Below are positions 40,017-49,584 of a stretch of 64,000 bases of DNA, piece by piece. The stretch's first letter is position 1. Each line of letters opens with the position of its first letter. A program made the translations under genes and the position numbers. The notes beneath the pieces were generated by a model. The model was not told the DNA's origin, ran no database searches, and worked only from the letters and a program-made list of their open reading frames with translations. Source of the stretch: Bacteroidota bacterium (GTDB lineage: Bacteria; Bacteroidota; Bacteroidia; UBA8524); contig SBGR01000018.1 in NCBI GenBank assembly GCA_006226545.1, positions 1-64,000 on the forward strand, written 5' to 3'.

Positions 40017-41315
40017 ATGCATCACTTGAAAAAACAAGCTCCTATCCTGCTCTTCGCATTGCTTTGCATTGTAGCATCCATCAGTCAGTGGCCCGGCGAA
40101 CATGCTCGCATTCTATTGGCTTTAGGCTGCTTGAGTTTGGTGGTGATCCCGCTCGATACCTTACTCCTAAAAAAGGAGATCAATCTAAACAGCACTTTAG
40201 CGAAACGTACCTTACAAGGCATTGCCCTTGGACTCAGTTTGGTGCTTCGCTTTGTATTTTTCGATTTTGAATCAGGCGATTATACGGGCAATGTACGCAT
40301 GTGGTATGAAACACTTGACCAAGGCGGTTTTATGGCCTTGAAGGAAAGTTTCCACGGCTATCCTCCCATCTACCTGTACTTTGTCTGGATTGCCACCCTA
40401 CTGCCCTTGCCTCCACTCTGGGCCATCAAACTTTTCTCTGTAGCCTTCGATTATGTGATGGCGTATTTCGCCTTCCGAATTATGAAACTCCGGTGGAGTA
40501 ATTTCCGCGCCTTTGTTGGAGCGATGTGCATTTTACTATTTCCAACCGTGCTGACCAACAGTGCCATGTGGGCACAACTCGATTCCATGCATACCGCCAT
40601 GCTTATGGCTTCGCTGTATTACTTTATGGTTGATAAAGGCAATAAAGCGATGTGGGCCTTTGCTTTCGCTTTCATATTCAAATTCCAAACGGTCTTTTTC
40701 ATCTTGATTCCGCTAGTGGCCTACCTCCGAGGAAAAATTGAATTGAAGCATTTTCTGTATGTCCCGCTGGTATTTTTCCTCATGGTATTACCCAACTGGA
40801 TTATTGGAAGGCCACTGATTGAAATGCTTTTAATCTATGGACTCCAAGCCAAAACCTTTGGCATGCTCACGCAGTTCGCGCCCAATGTTTGGCAATTCTT
40901 TGCTTGGGCTCCGGTTGATTTGTTTAGTCGGTTTGCCACCTTATTCACCTTAAGTTTGATTGCGCTTTTTGTGCTTTGGGTCTACTTCAAAAAACCGAAA
41001 CTAAGCACTGAGTTCTGGCTCGATACTGCGCTGCTTTCAACCTTACTCATTCCCTTCTTTATGCCGTTTATGCACGACCGCTATTTCTACCCGGCTGATG
41101 TATTGGCTATCGTATTTGCTTTTTATAGACCGAAGTATTTTTGGGTTGGACTTTTGGTTGGACTCAGCAGCTTTGGAACCTACCTCTATTTCCTTATTGG
41201 AGGACTGGAAATATTCCCGATGAAATTCTTTGCCTTGGGTATGCTCATCGCTTTGATTGGTGTGTCCAAGCACTATGTACAAACCTATATTTTCCCCTTA
41301 CCGAAACATGATTAG
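40017..41315 (+). CDS. GT-C type membrane glycosyltransferase (mannosyltransferase-like)
   Basis: multi-TM, 'DYTGNVRMWYETL...YPPIYLYFVWIA...FPTVLTNSAMWAQLDSMHTAMLMASLYYFM...MPFMHDRYFYPADVL'; alternative start 39951. Confidence 0.8.
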   Translation: MHHLKKQAPILLFALLCIVASISQWPGEHARILLALGCLSLVVIPLDTLLLKKEINLNSTLAKRTLQGIALGLSLVLRFVFFDFESGDYTGNVRMWYETLDQGGFMALKESFHGYPPIYLYFVWIATLLPLPPLWAIKLFSVAFDYVMAYFAFRIMKLRWSNFRAFVGAMCILLFPTVLTNSAMWAQLDSMHTAMLMASLYYFMVDKGNKAMWAFAFAFIFKFQTVFFILIPLVAYLRGKIELKHFLYVPLVFFLMVLPNWIIGRPLIEMLLIYGLQAKTFGMLTQFAPNVWQFFAWAPVDLFSRFATLFTLSLIALFVLWVYFKKPKLSTEFWLDTALLSTLLIPFFMPFMHDRYFYPADVLAIVFAFYRPKYFWVGLLVGLSSFGTYLYFLIGGLEIFPMKFFALGMLIALIGVSKHYVQTYIFPLPKHD

Positions 41316-41751
41316 AATAGGCAATCCTGAAGATACTGCTATCATAGCCGACTTCAACCAGAAGATGGCATGGGAAACTGAAAAGAAACAACTTGATCCA
41401 ACTATTATAAATCCGGGTGTAGAAGCTGTATTAAAGGATTCGTCGAAAGGATTCTACCTACTATTCATGGAAGACAATGAAGTGGTCGGTCAGCTTATGG
41501 TAACCTATGAGTGGAGCGATTGGCGAAACAATACCATCTGGTGGATTCAAAGTGTTTATGTGCGAGAAGACCAAAGAGGGAAAGGCATTTATACTGCTCT
41601 ATACGAAGAAGTGAAGAGACGCGCCAAGGAAGCAGGAATTCAAACCATTCGTTTGTACGTAGAGAAAGAAAATGCGCGTGCCCAGAGAGTATACCGTCAC
41701 CACGGCATGGAAGCCACACATTACGACCTTTTTGAAGTTACTCTAGCGTAA
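41308..41751 (+). CDS. GNAT family N-acetyltransferase
   Basis: '[30 protein letters not shown]...[26 protein letters not shown]...[19 protein letters not shown]'. Confidence 0.93.
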   Translation: MIRIGNPEDTAIIADFNQKMAWETEKKQLDPTIINPGVEAVLKDSSKGFYLLFMEDNEVVGQLMVTYEWSDWRNNTIWWIQSVYVREDQRGKGIYTALYEEVKRRAKEAGIQTIRLYVEKENARAQRVYRHHGMEATHYDLFEVTLA

Positions 41752-42673
41752 CGGCCGGTCGAGCGAAAATGGGATTAGCGTAAGAGTATTTTACTCGAAT
41801 ATTGCCATTTTGAACTGCATACTCCCAATACTTTTTGTCCAAAGACTTAGTGTATTCTTTATCGCCAACCCTGTATACATAGGTGGCTTTTACATGTCCT
41901 TCATGGCGGACGGAATATTCAAAAACGGCCTTGGCTTCTGTAAACGCTGAGTAGTACTTGAATTGATACAGTGCCATCAGGTGAGCTCCCATAACACCTA
42001 CGCTGAGGCTTAGCGCTACACCGGCAATCATGTTCCGGGCTATTTTCCAAGCAATATTGCCTTTCACTAAACCTTGTAGTTGTTTGAAAAGTAAGATGGT
42101 ATACTGCATGTTCTGCTGGCGAATATTTCCCCAAAGAATTAAGGCTACGGCAATAAAATGCATGTAGGGCGCAAAACTTTCTTCGGTATAAAAGTAGTTG
42201 TGAAAGACAAAACGTGCCCCGAATAACATGATAAAAACGTTAAACAAGGTTTTGATCCAATAGGGCGTACTCATGAGCTTTTCATAGTCGGATTTTATCT
42301 TCCGCTCTTCCCGCTCCCTTTTTATTTTTTGAGCTTCTGCCGACTTCTTTCTTCGCTCTTCTCGCTTTTCCTGTTCCGATTTCGGTGCTTGTTTCAAATA
42401 GGAGAATAATCCACTTAATCGGATATCGTATTTCTCTTTGCTTTCCGCATCACTCAATACCGTATAGGCATTGCTAATTTGCTTGAAACGTTCTTCAGCA
42501 TGCTTATCCCCCGGATTTTTATCGGGATGGTAACGCACAGCCAATTGTTTGAAGGCCTTTTTTACCTCCTCCAGCGAAGCGTACTTCTCAATTCCCAGAA
42601 TATCGTATAAAGTTTCGGCCAAAGTTCTAATTTGCTGCGTCTGTACAAAGAAAAGACAATCCTTCAAATGCAA
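41738..42673 (-). CDS. membrane J-domain protein
   Basis: '[62 protein letters not shown]' plus TM segments; true start possibly TTG at 42623. Confidence 0.88.
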   Translation of the reverse strand: MHLKDCLFFVQTQQIRTLAETLYDILGIEKYASLEEVKKAFKQLAVRYHPDKNPGDKHAEERFKQISNAYTVLSDAESKEKYDIRLSGLFSYLKQAPKSEQEKREERRKKSAEAQKIKREREERKIKSDYEKLMSTPYWIKTLFNVFIMLFGARFVFHNYFYTEESFAPYMHFIAVALILWGNIRQQNMQYTILLFKQLQGLVKGNIAWKIARNMIAGVALSLSVGVMGAHLMALYQFKYYSAFTEAKAVFEYSVRHEGHVKATYVYRVGDKEYTKSLDKKYWEYAVQNGNIRVKYSYANPIFARPAVTLE

Positions 42674-43147
42674 AAGATTTCTATCCTCTTAATAGTAGTT
42701 ATGTTCTCCGCATGTAAAACGATATCCGGCCCGAAAGAAGTACTGGGCAAAGTTGAAATTTCAGATTTGGCTGCCGACAGCTCCTGCAATTGGCTTGCCC
42801 CAAACTTGGGTAAATACCAAGCAGATCCGTCTGTTCTTAATAAAATGAGCACAATGGACTTTACGGGATTCAGCTGGAAAGTCTATTTGGGTTGCTGGTG
42901 CAGCGATAGTAAAAAAATGATTCCGCCCTTTATGGACATTATGGAATCCATTCATTTTCCCAAAGAGCGTATCAGTTTTTATGCCCTCGACTTGAACAAA
43001 GAGGCTCCCGGTAACGACCACAAACAAGATTCGATCGAATATGTTCCTACCATTATCTTGTTCAAAGACAACAAAGAGCAAGGTCGCATTGTAGAGAATA
43101 CAGAGTACCCATTGGAATCAGCCCTTTGGCTCTTGCTCGCTCCCTGA
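42668..43147 (+). CDS. thioredoxin-like lipoprotein
   Basis: '[21 protein letters not shown]' lipobox-like; '[26 protein letters not shown]' CxxD/C motif. Confidence 0.75.
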   Translation: MQKISILLIVVMFSACKTISGPKEVLGKVEISDLAADSSCNWLAPNLGKYQADPSVLNKMSTMDFTGFSWKVYLGCWCSDSKKMIPPFMDIMESIHFPKERISFYALDLNKEAPGNDHKQDSIEYVPTIILFKDNKEQGRIVENTEYPLESALWLLLAP

Positions 43148-43843
43148 GTTAGGTTTGAAGTGATACCGGTAGGTGAAGCGAATCGGCTTTGCCTGTTCAT
43201 CTAATTCTTCGCTGGGTTCTTCCCAATAGGGTTCCACCCCGTCTAGGTCTGAATCGTCCCAAACCTTCACCGGATCATTGGCAGGACCTTCTTGTCGGAA
43301 ATATATAGCGAGGCTCAAACCAACCAAAAGTCCGGCTAAGTGTCCCTCCCAGCTAACGTGTGGCTGGATCGGAAATACCCCCCAAACCAAGTAGCCGTAA
43401 AAAGTGATGACGATTAAAGAGATAGCCAATAGCGCTTTGTTGCGACGAATGAAACCGCTCAGCAAGAGGAAGAAGGCTAAAGAATAAACGAGTCCGCTTG
43501 CTCCAATATGGTAGCCATCGGTTTGGGCGAAGAGCCAAAGTAGCATTCCATCCAGAAGCCACATCCAGAATAGGAGTTCAAAAGCAATCTTGCGGTAGAA
43601 ATAAAACAAGGAAGTACCTAAAGCCAGCAGCGGAATACTGTTCGAGAATATATGTTCCCAATCGCCATGCAACAGCGGAGCAAATAAAACGCCTCTTAAT
43701 CCTACAAACGAATGGCCTCTAACGCCGTAGCGATACCAATCGGTACCCAAATAGGATTCCAAGCCGAAGATTAACAAGCAAACGAATACCAGCAAAAAAG
43801 GTACAAAGAACGCCGCTTGTATACGTTTGATATCCTCTTTCAT
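43118..43843 (-). CDS. rhomboid family intramembrane serine protease
   Basis: 'LHGDWEHIFSNSIPLLALG...HIGASGLVYSLAFFLL...SWEGHLAGLLVGLSLA' Ser/His catalytic motifs. Confidence 0.93.
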   Translation of the reverse strand: MKEDIKRIQAAFFVPFLLVFVCLLIFGLESYLGTDWYRYGVRGHSFVGLRGVLFAPLLHGDWEHIFSNSIPLLALGTSLFYFYRKIAFELLFWMWLLDGMLLWLFAQTDGYHIGASGLVYSLAFFLLLSGFIRRNKALLAISLIVITFYGYLVWGVFPIQPHVSWEGHLAGLLVGLSLAIYFRQEGPANDPVKVWDDSDLDGVEPYWEEPSEELDEQAKPIRFTYRYHFKPNSGSEQEPKG

Positions 43844-43853
43844 TGATTTGATT

Positions 43854-43884
43854 TTTGCCAAAAGCAGGCCGATGCGTACTTTTG
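43854..43884 (+). promoter_or_regulatory. Bacteroidota-type promoter TTTG-N19-TACTTTTG
   Basis: TTTG 43854-43857 and TAnnTTTG 43877-43884 with 19-nt spacing, 16 nt before the ATG. Confidence 0.65.
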
Positions 43885-43900
43885 CAACAAATTGACAGCC

Positions 43901-44206
43901 ATGTTCGGAAAATTAGCAGAAGCTAAAAAGAAAGCTGAAGAAGTCAAAGAACGCTTACAGCACATTTCAGTAATCGGTGAAGCACAAGGTATACGTGTGG
44001 TGGCCAATGGCAATCGTAAGATTGTAGCCATTGAACGTACAAACGACCGCGAAATGGATCAGGATGAATTGCTCGACTTGATTCAGATTGCCTCCAACCG
44101 CGCTTTGGAACAAGCCGACAAAGTGGCAGAGTCAGAAATGTCGGCCATTGCCCAAGATCTTTTACCGGGCGGACTCGGTGGCTTAGGTTCATTATTCTCT
44201 AAATAA
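43901..44206 (+). CDS. YbaB/EbfC family nucleoid-associated protein
   Basis: 'MFGKLAEAKKKAEEVKERLQHISVIGEAQGIRVVANGNRKIVAIE'. Confidence 0.9.
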   Translation: MFGKLAEAKKKAEEVKERLQHISVIGEAQGIRVVANGNRKIVAIERTNDREMDQDELLDLIQIASNRALEQADKVAESEMSAIAQDLLPGGLGGLGSLFSK

Positions 44207-44213
44207 CATCACC

Positions 44214-45005
44214 ATGCAGTATACTAATATCCAAATAGATATTGAAAATCAGGTAGCCTTAATCCGGATTAACCGGGAAGACAAGATGAACGCATTGAAC
44301 ATCGCTACCCTGAAAGAAATTAAAGCCGCAGTAGAAGAAGCCAATGGCAATGAAGCTGTTCACGCTATCGTTTTGAGCGGAATGGGATCCAAAGCTTTTG
44401 CAGCCGGAGCAGATATATCAGAGTTTGTTGCCTTCAATGAAGAGCAAGGAGAAGACATGTCGGCTTCAGGACATGCTGTGATGAACACCTTAGAGCAAAG
44501 TGCTAAACCGGTAATTGCAGCGGTAAATGGATTTGCTTTAGGTGGTGGATGTGAGCTAGCGATGGCAGCCCATATTCGAATTGCTTCAGAGAATGCGCGC
44601 TTCGGACAACCTGAAATTAACCTAGGATTGGTACCGGGATACGGTGGAACTCAGCGACTTTGCGAAATTGTAGGAAAAGGTCGCGCAATGAACCTGCTCC
44701 TTACCGGAGACGCCATTAAAGCCGAAGACGCTTTGCAGATGGGCTTGGTAACTCAAGTTTGTTCTAGCGAAGAATTGATTCCTGCCGCCATGAAGTTGGC
44801 CGAGAAATTAATGGGCAAATCTCCTTATGCTTTAGCTAAGGTTATAGAACTAGTGAATGAACACTATGCTCCCGCTCGTCAAGCCTACAATAGCGAAATC
44901 ACCGAATTTGGAGCCTGTTTCCAAAAACCTGATTTTGTGGAAGGTACCGATGCATTCTTGAATAAAAGGAAAGCTAATTTTCACGGAACTCAAGCAACAA
45001 ATTAA
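44214..45005 (+). CDS. enoyl-CoA hydratase/isomerase family protein
   Basis: 'SKAFAAGADISEFVAF...AKPVIAAVNGFALGGGCELAMAAHIRIASENARFGQPEINLGLVPGYGGTQRL'. Confidence 0.95.
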   Translation: MQYTNIQIDIENQVALIRINREDKMNALNIATLKEIKAAVEEANGNEAVHAIVLSGMGSKAFAAGADISEFVAFNEEQGEDMSASGHAVMNTLEQSAKPVIAAVNGFALGGGCELAMAAHIRIASENARFGQPEINLGLVPGYGGTQRLCEIVGKGRAMNLLLTGDAIKAEDALQMGLVTQVCSSEELIPAAMKLAEKLMGKSPYALAKVIELVNEHYAPARQAYNSEITEFGACFQKPDFVEGTDAFLNKRKANFHGTQATN

Positions 45006-45026
45006 CGTTTAACGAATATTTTAAAG

Positions 45027-45061
45027 ATGGAATTGGTATTCAGGTACTAATTCCATTTTTT
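45027..45061 (+). terminator. Rho-independent terminator
   Basis: ATGGAATTGGTA-ttcagg-TACTAATTCCAT followed by T-run. Confidence 0.8.
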
Positions 45062-45137
45062 CGATTATCTTAGCTCAGATTTAGTCTGAAGATAACCCTC
45101 CTTCAGCCTGATCGGGTTAACCAAACAAAAACATACT

Positions 45138-45794
45138 ATGTCAAAAAAACCACAGGTTGTCATTGCTGACGACCATCCAATTTTTTTGCTGGGGCTGAAG
45201 TCTGTGCTCGAAAAACTCAATGAGTTTGATATCATTGGCGTTGCTGAAAACGGCACACAGGCCTTGGAGCTAATCCGAAATAAAAAACCCGATATCGCTT
45301 TATTGGACATTGAGATGCCAGACATGACTGGCTTGGAGATCTGTGAAATTGTGCGCGCTGAGCACCTCTTTACTAAGATCATCGCATTGACTGTTCACAA
45401 AGACGAGGAGATTTTCAACCAAGCGCTGGAAGCCGGTGTTCACGGCTATATCCTCAAAGAAAATTCAGTTAACGACTTAGCGGAAGGCATTAAAACCGTA
45501 CTGGGAGGAAACTTCTTCTTTAGTGCTTCGGTATCCAGTTTCTTGCTAAACCGTAACAGCAAGGCCAGCCCAGACTCCGATAAGAAAGGTCGCCGATTGA
45601 CCAAAACCGAAAAATACGTGATGAAGATGATTGCTGAGGGATTCACCAGCAATGAGATAGCGAAGAAGATGCGCATCAGTGTGAAAACCATTAACAACCA
45701 CCGTGCGAACATCTGCAAAAAGCTAAACCTGAAAGGCACCAATTCCCTTTTGGTTTATGCTATGAAAAACAAAGAGAGTTTTATCTCTGGCTAA
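45138..45794 (+). CDS. NarL/FixJ family response regulator
   Basis: 'VVIADDHPIFLLGLKSVLE...PDIALLDIEMPDMTG...' receiver plus 'LTKTEKYVMKMIAEGFTSNEIAKKMRISVKTINNHRANICKKLNL' LuxR HTH. Confidence 0.95.
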   Translation: MSKKPQVVIADDHPIFLLGLKSVLEKLNEFDIIGVAENGTQALELIRNKKPDIALLDIEMPDMTGLEICEIVRAEHLFTKIIALTVHKDEEIFNQALEAGVHGYILKENSVNDLAEGIKTVLGGNFFFSASVSSFLLNRNSKASPDSDKKGRRLTKTEKYVMKMIAEGFTSNEIAKKMRISVKTINNHRANICKKLNLKGTNSLLVYAMKNKESFISG

Positions 45795-45879
45795 ATATCG
45801 GCGTAGCGAAGGCAGCAGGGCACACAAAGATTGGGTTGAAGCCTTGCTCCTTCTTACGTTGTTAGAAAAACATAGCGCT

Positions 45880-45921
45880 AAGGGCGGAGAGCCGAGAGCT
45901 GAGGGCAAAGAGCAGAGAGCA
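45880..45921. repeat. low-complexity GAGAGC/GAGGGC array
   Basis: AAGGGCGGAGAGCCGAGAGCTGAGGGCAAAGAGCAGAGAGCA in a convergent intergenic region. Confidence 0.6.
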
Positions 45922-45967
45922 TGGGGTATAGTATAATTAACTATTAACTACCAACTCCCCTTCTAAA

Positions 45968-47053
45968 CTAGCTGTATTTCTCGCCGTATTTCAGCTTGGT
46001 ATCCGTTACAATCTGTTTAACATCTTGCTCACGGTCTTTTCTAGAAATCAATAAGGCCTTTGCTGAGTCGACTACAATCAAATCCTGAATGCCATTCAAA
46101 ACCACCAACTTATCATCCGGAACACAAACCATGTTGCTGTTTGAATCGTAAAGCTGAACACGTTTGCCGTTGACGGCATTATTCTCCGCATCCTTAGGGT
46201 ATACATCGTACAAAGAAGCCCAGGTTCCTAAATCAGACCATCCGAAATCGCCCGGATAAACTGTAACGTTTTCTGCTTTCTCCAAGATGCCGTAGTCAAT
46301 GGAAATATTGGTGCACAATTGATAGGCATTTACCAAAGCTTCAGCTTCCTTATCCGTTCCCATCATCGGCTCTAGGTCGGCAAACAAAACATCCATTTCA
46401 GGTAATAATTTCTGAAAGGCACTGATAATACTTTGCGCATTCCAAATAAAGATACCGGCATTCCACAAGAAATCGCCACTGTCTAAGAAGGTCTGAGCCA
46501 AAGCCAAATCAGGCTTCTCGGTAAAAGTCTTCACCGGGTGAATGGAAGGAGCTGCCTCTTCTTCTTTAAATTGGATATAACCGTAGCCTGTATCAGGACG
46601 GTGTGGTTTGATGCCAATGCAAAGTAAACTGTCGTTTTGAGCTGTATAATCCAATCCTTCTTTTACAATACGCAAGAATTCTTGCTCATCTAAAATCAGG
46701 TGATCGCTTGGTGCCACAATGATATTGGCATTTGAATTTTCTTTAACTATTCGATGGGTAGCGTAGGCTACACACGGGGCAGTATTCTTGGCTGAAGGCT
46801 CTCCTAAAATTTGGGCATCCGCCAATTCAGGAATATGCTTTTTTACCAAGTCGAAATAATCCTTGTTCGTCACCACATAAATATTCTCTGCGGGAACTAA
46901 TTTCAAGAAACGCTCATAGGTCTGGCGAATCAGGGATTTTCCAGTACCCAGAATATCAATAAATTGCTTTGGATGATTGCGAGTACTTACCGGCCAAAAC
47001 CTACTTCCCACTCCGCCGGCCATAATGACCGCGTACATATTACTATCAATCAT
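45968..47053 (-). CDS. manC: mannose-1-phosphate guanylyltransferase
   Basis: 'MYAVIMAGGVGSRFWPVSTRNHPKQFIDILG...FTEKPDLALAQTFLDSGDFLWNAGIFIW'. Confidence 0.93.
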   Translation of the reverse strand: MIDSNMYAVIMAGGVGSRFWPVSTRNHPKQFIDILGTGKSLIRQTYERFLKLVPAENIYVVTNKDYFDLVKKHIPELADAQILGEPSAKNTAPCVAYATHRIVKENSNANIIVAPSDHLILDEQEFLRIVKEGLDYTAQNDSLLCIGIKPHRPDTGYGYIQFKEEEAAPSIHPVKTFTEKPDLALAQTFLDSGDFLWNAGIFIWNAQSIISAFQKLLPEMDVLFADLEPMMGTDKEAEALVNAYQLCTNISIDYGILEKAENVTVYPGDFGWSDLGTWASLYDVYPKDAENNAVNGKRVQLYDSNSNMVCVPDDKLVVLNGIQDLIVVDSAKALLISRKDREQDVKQIVTDTKLKYGEKYS

Positions 47054-47197
47054 AAAAAATGTTAAATTCGCGTAAAAATTAACAAGGCCTATTCTAAAAA
47101 TCTACCCTTCAAAACGTTGCGAATTTAGGTAAATACTGTTTTCGCTGTATTTGTTTTTTACACATTAGTTTGTTTAATTTAGATAAGGCAAAGAGCA

Positions 47198-49393
47198 ATG
47201 TCCATGGTTGAATCAGTTGATCTGAAGGGTGCGCTCAAAGATTTTTTCGGATTTGATTCCTTCAAAGGAAATCAAGAGTCCATAGTACAGTCGGTAATAG
47301 AAGGTAAAGATTGTTTTGTCATCATGCCTACCGGTGCCGGGAAATCTTTGTGTTACCAGCTACCTGCATTAATATTAGATGGTACTGCCATCATCATATC
47401 CCCTCTCATCGCTTTGATGAAGAATCAGGTGGATGCGATTCGTGGCTTTGGCAGCACCGATGCCATCGCTCACTTTCTGAATAGCTCCTTGAGTAAAACA
47501 GAAATCCAAAGAGTAAAAACGGACATCATCGACGGCAAAACCAAATTGCTGTATGTAGCTCCTGAAACTTTAAAGAAAGAAGAGACAGTCGATTTTCTTC
47601 GACAAATCAATATCTCTTTTGTTGCAGTAGATGAAGCACATTGTATCTCTGAATGGGGGCACGATTTCCGTCCGGAATACCGCAACATCAAAAAGATTGT
47701 TAAAGAAATTAAGGATGTGTCGATGATGGCACTTACCGCTACGGCTACGCCAAAGGTTCAAGCCGATATTCAGAAGAACCTGGGCATGAATGACGCCACC
47801 GTATTTAAGTCGTCTTTTAACCGTAGCAACCTCTACTACGAAATTCGTCCGAAAGACAAAAAGGACCGGGTGATGAAAGACATCATCTCCTATATCAAAA
47901 GCAAACCGCGTAAATCAGGTATCATCTATTGCCTCAGCCGTAAAAAGGTGGAGGAGATTGCGCAGGTATTGAGTGTCAATGGCATCAAAGCCCTAGCCTA
48001 CCATGCGGGCATGGATGCTAAAACACGGGCTTCTCACCAAGATAAATTCTTGATGGAAGAAGTTGACGTGATTGTGGCCACCATTGCCTTTGGTATGGGT
48101 ATCGACAAGCCGGATGTGCGTTTTGTTATTCACTACGATATTCCGAAATCGCTAGAAGGCTATTACCAGGAAACCGGCAGAGCCGGAAGAGACGGTTTGG
48201 ACGGCGAATGTATCCTCTATTATAACCCGAACGATATTGAGAAGCTGGAGAAGTTTATGAAAGACAAGCCGGTAGCCGAACGAGAAATCGGTTCCCAGCT
48301 TTTGTTTGAGACTTCTTCTTATGCTGAATCTTCCCAGTGCCGCAGAAAGATGCTTTTGCATTATTTCGGTGAGCAGTTTGATGAGGCTGAATGCAATAAG
48401 ATGTGCGACAATTGCCGTCACCCGAAAGAGAAATTCGATGTGAGCGAAGAGATGCGCACCACCCTGCTAGCAATCAACTCACTTGGCGGACGATTTAACC
48501 TCAAACACGTGGTGGATGTCTTAACCGGACAAAAATCCAACGAGGTAGTTGATTATAGCAACGACAAGAACGAGTACTTCGCTAAAGGCCAAGACAAGGA
48601 ACCTATCTTCTGGAAAGGCGTGATTCGCTTGGGCCTATTGCACGGGTACCTTTTAAAGAATATTGAGAACTACGGACTCTTAAGCGTAACACTTAAAGGC
48701 AACCAGTACATCGAAGAACCAACGCCAATCGAAATGGCGCTCGACAGCAAGTTCGATAAGGTGAAAGAAGAGGATTTCGATACTGCGCAGATGGAGAACA
48801 TCTTCGACGAGACCCTTTTCGGTATGTTGAAGGAGTTGTGTAAGAAGGTGGGTAAAGCCAAAAACCTCCCTCCTTACGTGATATTCCAAGATCCTTCATT
48901 GGAAGACATGGCCACCAAATACCCGGTGAGCATGGAAGAATTAGAGAACATCATTGGTGTAGGTAAAAACAAGGCAATCAAGTTTGGAAGGCCTTTCGTG
49001 GAGCTCATTGCCAAGTATGTTGAAGAACATGACATTGAACGTCCGGGTGATATCCTGGTGCGTTCCGTAGCGAATAAATCGGGTAAGAAGATTGCGATCA
49101 TCCAGAACATCGACAAGAAGATTGGTTTAGACGTGATTAGCAAGTCGAATGGCGTGAGCATGGAAGAATTGCTTAAGGAGATTGAGCACATTGTGTATTC
49201 AGGTACTAAGTTGAATTTGAAGTACTATATCAACGACATGCTTGATGATGAACGTCAAGATGAGATTTTCGACTATTTCAGAGGTTCAGAAGTGGATTCT
49301 TTGGACTTAGCCTTCGATGAATTTGATGGAGAATACAGCTTGGAAGAATTGCAACTGATGAGAATTCAGTTCATTTCGGAAATGGCCAATTAA
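47198..49393 (+). CDS. recQ: ATP-dependent DNA helicase RecQ
   Basis: 'FVIMPTGAGKSLCYQLPALI...VDEAHCISEWGHDFRPEYR...QETGRAGRDGLDGECILYY...' plus Zn-binding Cys cluster and HRDC region. Confidence 0.95.
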   Translation: MSMVESVDLKGALKDFFGFDSFKGNQESIVQSVIEGKDCFVIMPTGAGKSLCYQLPALILDGTAIIISPLIALMKNQVDAIRGFGSTDAIAHFLNSSLSKTEIQRVKTDIIDGKTKLLYVAPETLKKEETVDFLRQINISFVAVDEAHCISEWGHDFRPEYRNIKKIVKEIKDVSMMALTATATPKVQADIQKNLGMNDATVFKSSFNRSNLYYEIRPKDKKDRVMKDIISYIKSKPRKSGIIYCLSRKKVEEIAQVLSVNGIKALAYHAGMDAKTRASHQDKFLMEEVDVIVATIAFGMGIDKPDVRFVIHYDIPKSLEGYYQETGRAGRDGLDGECILYYNPNDIEKLEKFMKDKPVAEREIGSQLLFETSSYAESSQCRRKMLLHYFGEQFDEAECNKMCDNCRHPKEKFDVSEEMRTTLLAINSLGGRFNLKHVVDVLTGQKSNEVVDYSNDKNEYFAKGQDKEPIFWKGVIRLGLLHGYLLKNIENYGLLSVTLKGNQYIEEPTPIEMALDSKFDKVKEEDFDTAQMENIFDETLFGMLKELCKKVGKAKNLPPYVIFQDPSLEDMATKYPVSMEELENIIGVGKNKAIKFGRPFVELIAKYVEEHDIERPGDILVRSVANKSGKKIAIIQNIDKKIGLDVISKSNGVSMEELLKEIEHIVYSGTKLNLKYYINDMLDDERQDEIFDYFRGSEVDSLDLAFDEFDGEYSLEELQLMRIQFISEMAN

Positions 49394-49409
49394 TTTTTTT
49401 ACTCACCTC

Positions 49410-49439
49410 TTGCCTTCAATTGTAAAGTTTTTATCTTTG
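49410..49439 (+). promoter_or_regulatory. Bacteroidota-type promoter for tRNA-Gln
   Basis: TTG at 49410-49412, 19-nt spacer, TATCTTTG at 49432-49439. Confidence 0.6.
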
Positions 49440-49457
49440 CACTCCCGCAAGGGAAAC

Positions 49458-49530
49458 TGTCCGATGGTGTAACTGGCAACACGTCTGATTTTGGTTCAGA
49501 AGAGTCTAGGTTCGACCCCTAGTCGGACAA
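49458..49530 (+). tRNA. tRNA-Gln (anticodon TTG)
   Basis: acceptor TGTCCGA/TCGGACA, anticodon arm TCTGA-TTTTGGT-TCAGA, T-arm CTAGG-TTCGACC-CCTAG. Confidence 0.95.
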
Positions 49531-49531
49531 C

Positions 49532-49562
49532 AAAAAAGCCTCACGTAAGTGGGGCTTTTTTT
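49532..49562 (+). terminator. Rho-independent terminator
   Basis: AAAAAAGCCTCAC-gtaa-GTGGGGCTTTTTTT immediately after the tRNA. Confidence 0.85.
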
Positions 49563-49584
49563 ATGGGGTTCTGAAGAAGCTGAA

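Noticed and set aside
49458-49530. Integrated element at tRNA-Gln
   Set aside because: No integrase and no duplicated tRNA 3' end found by eye in the window.
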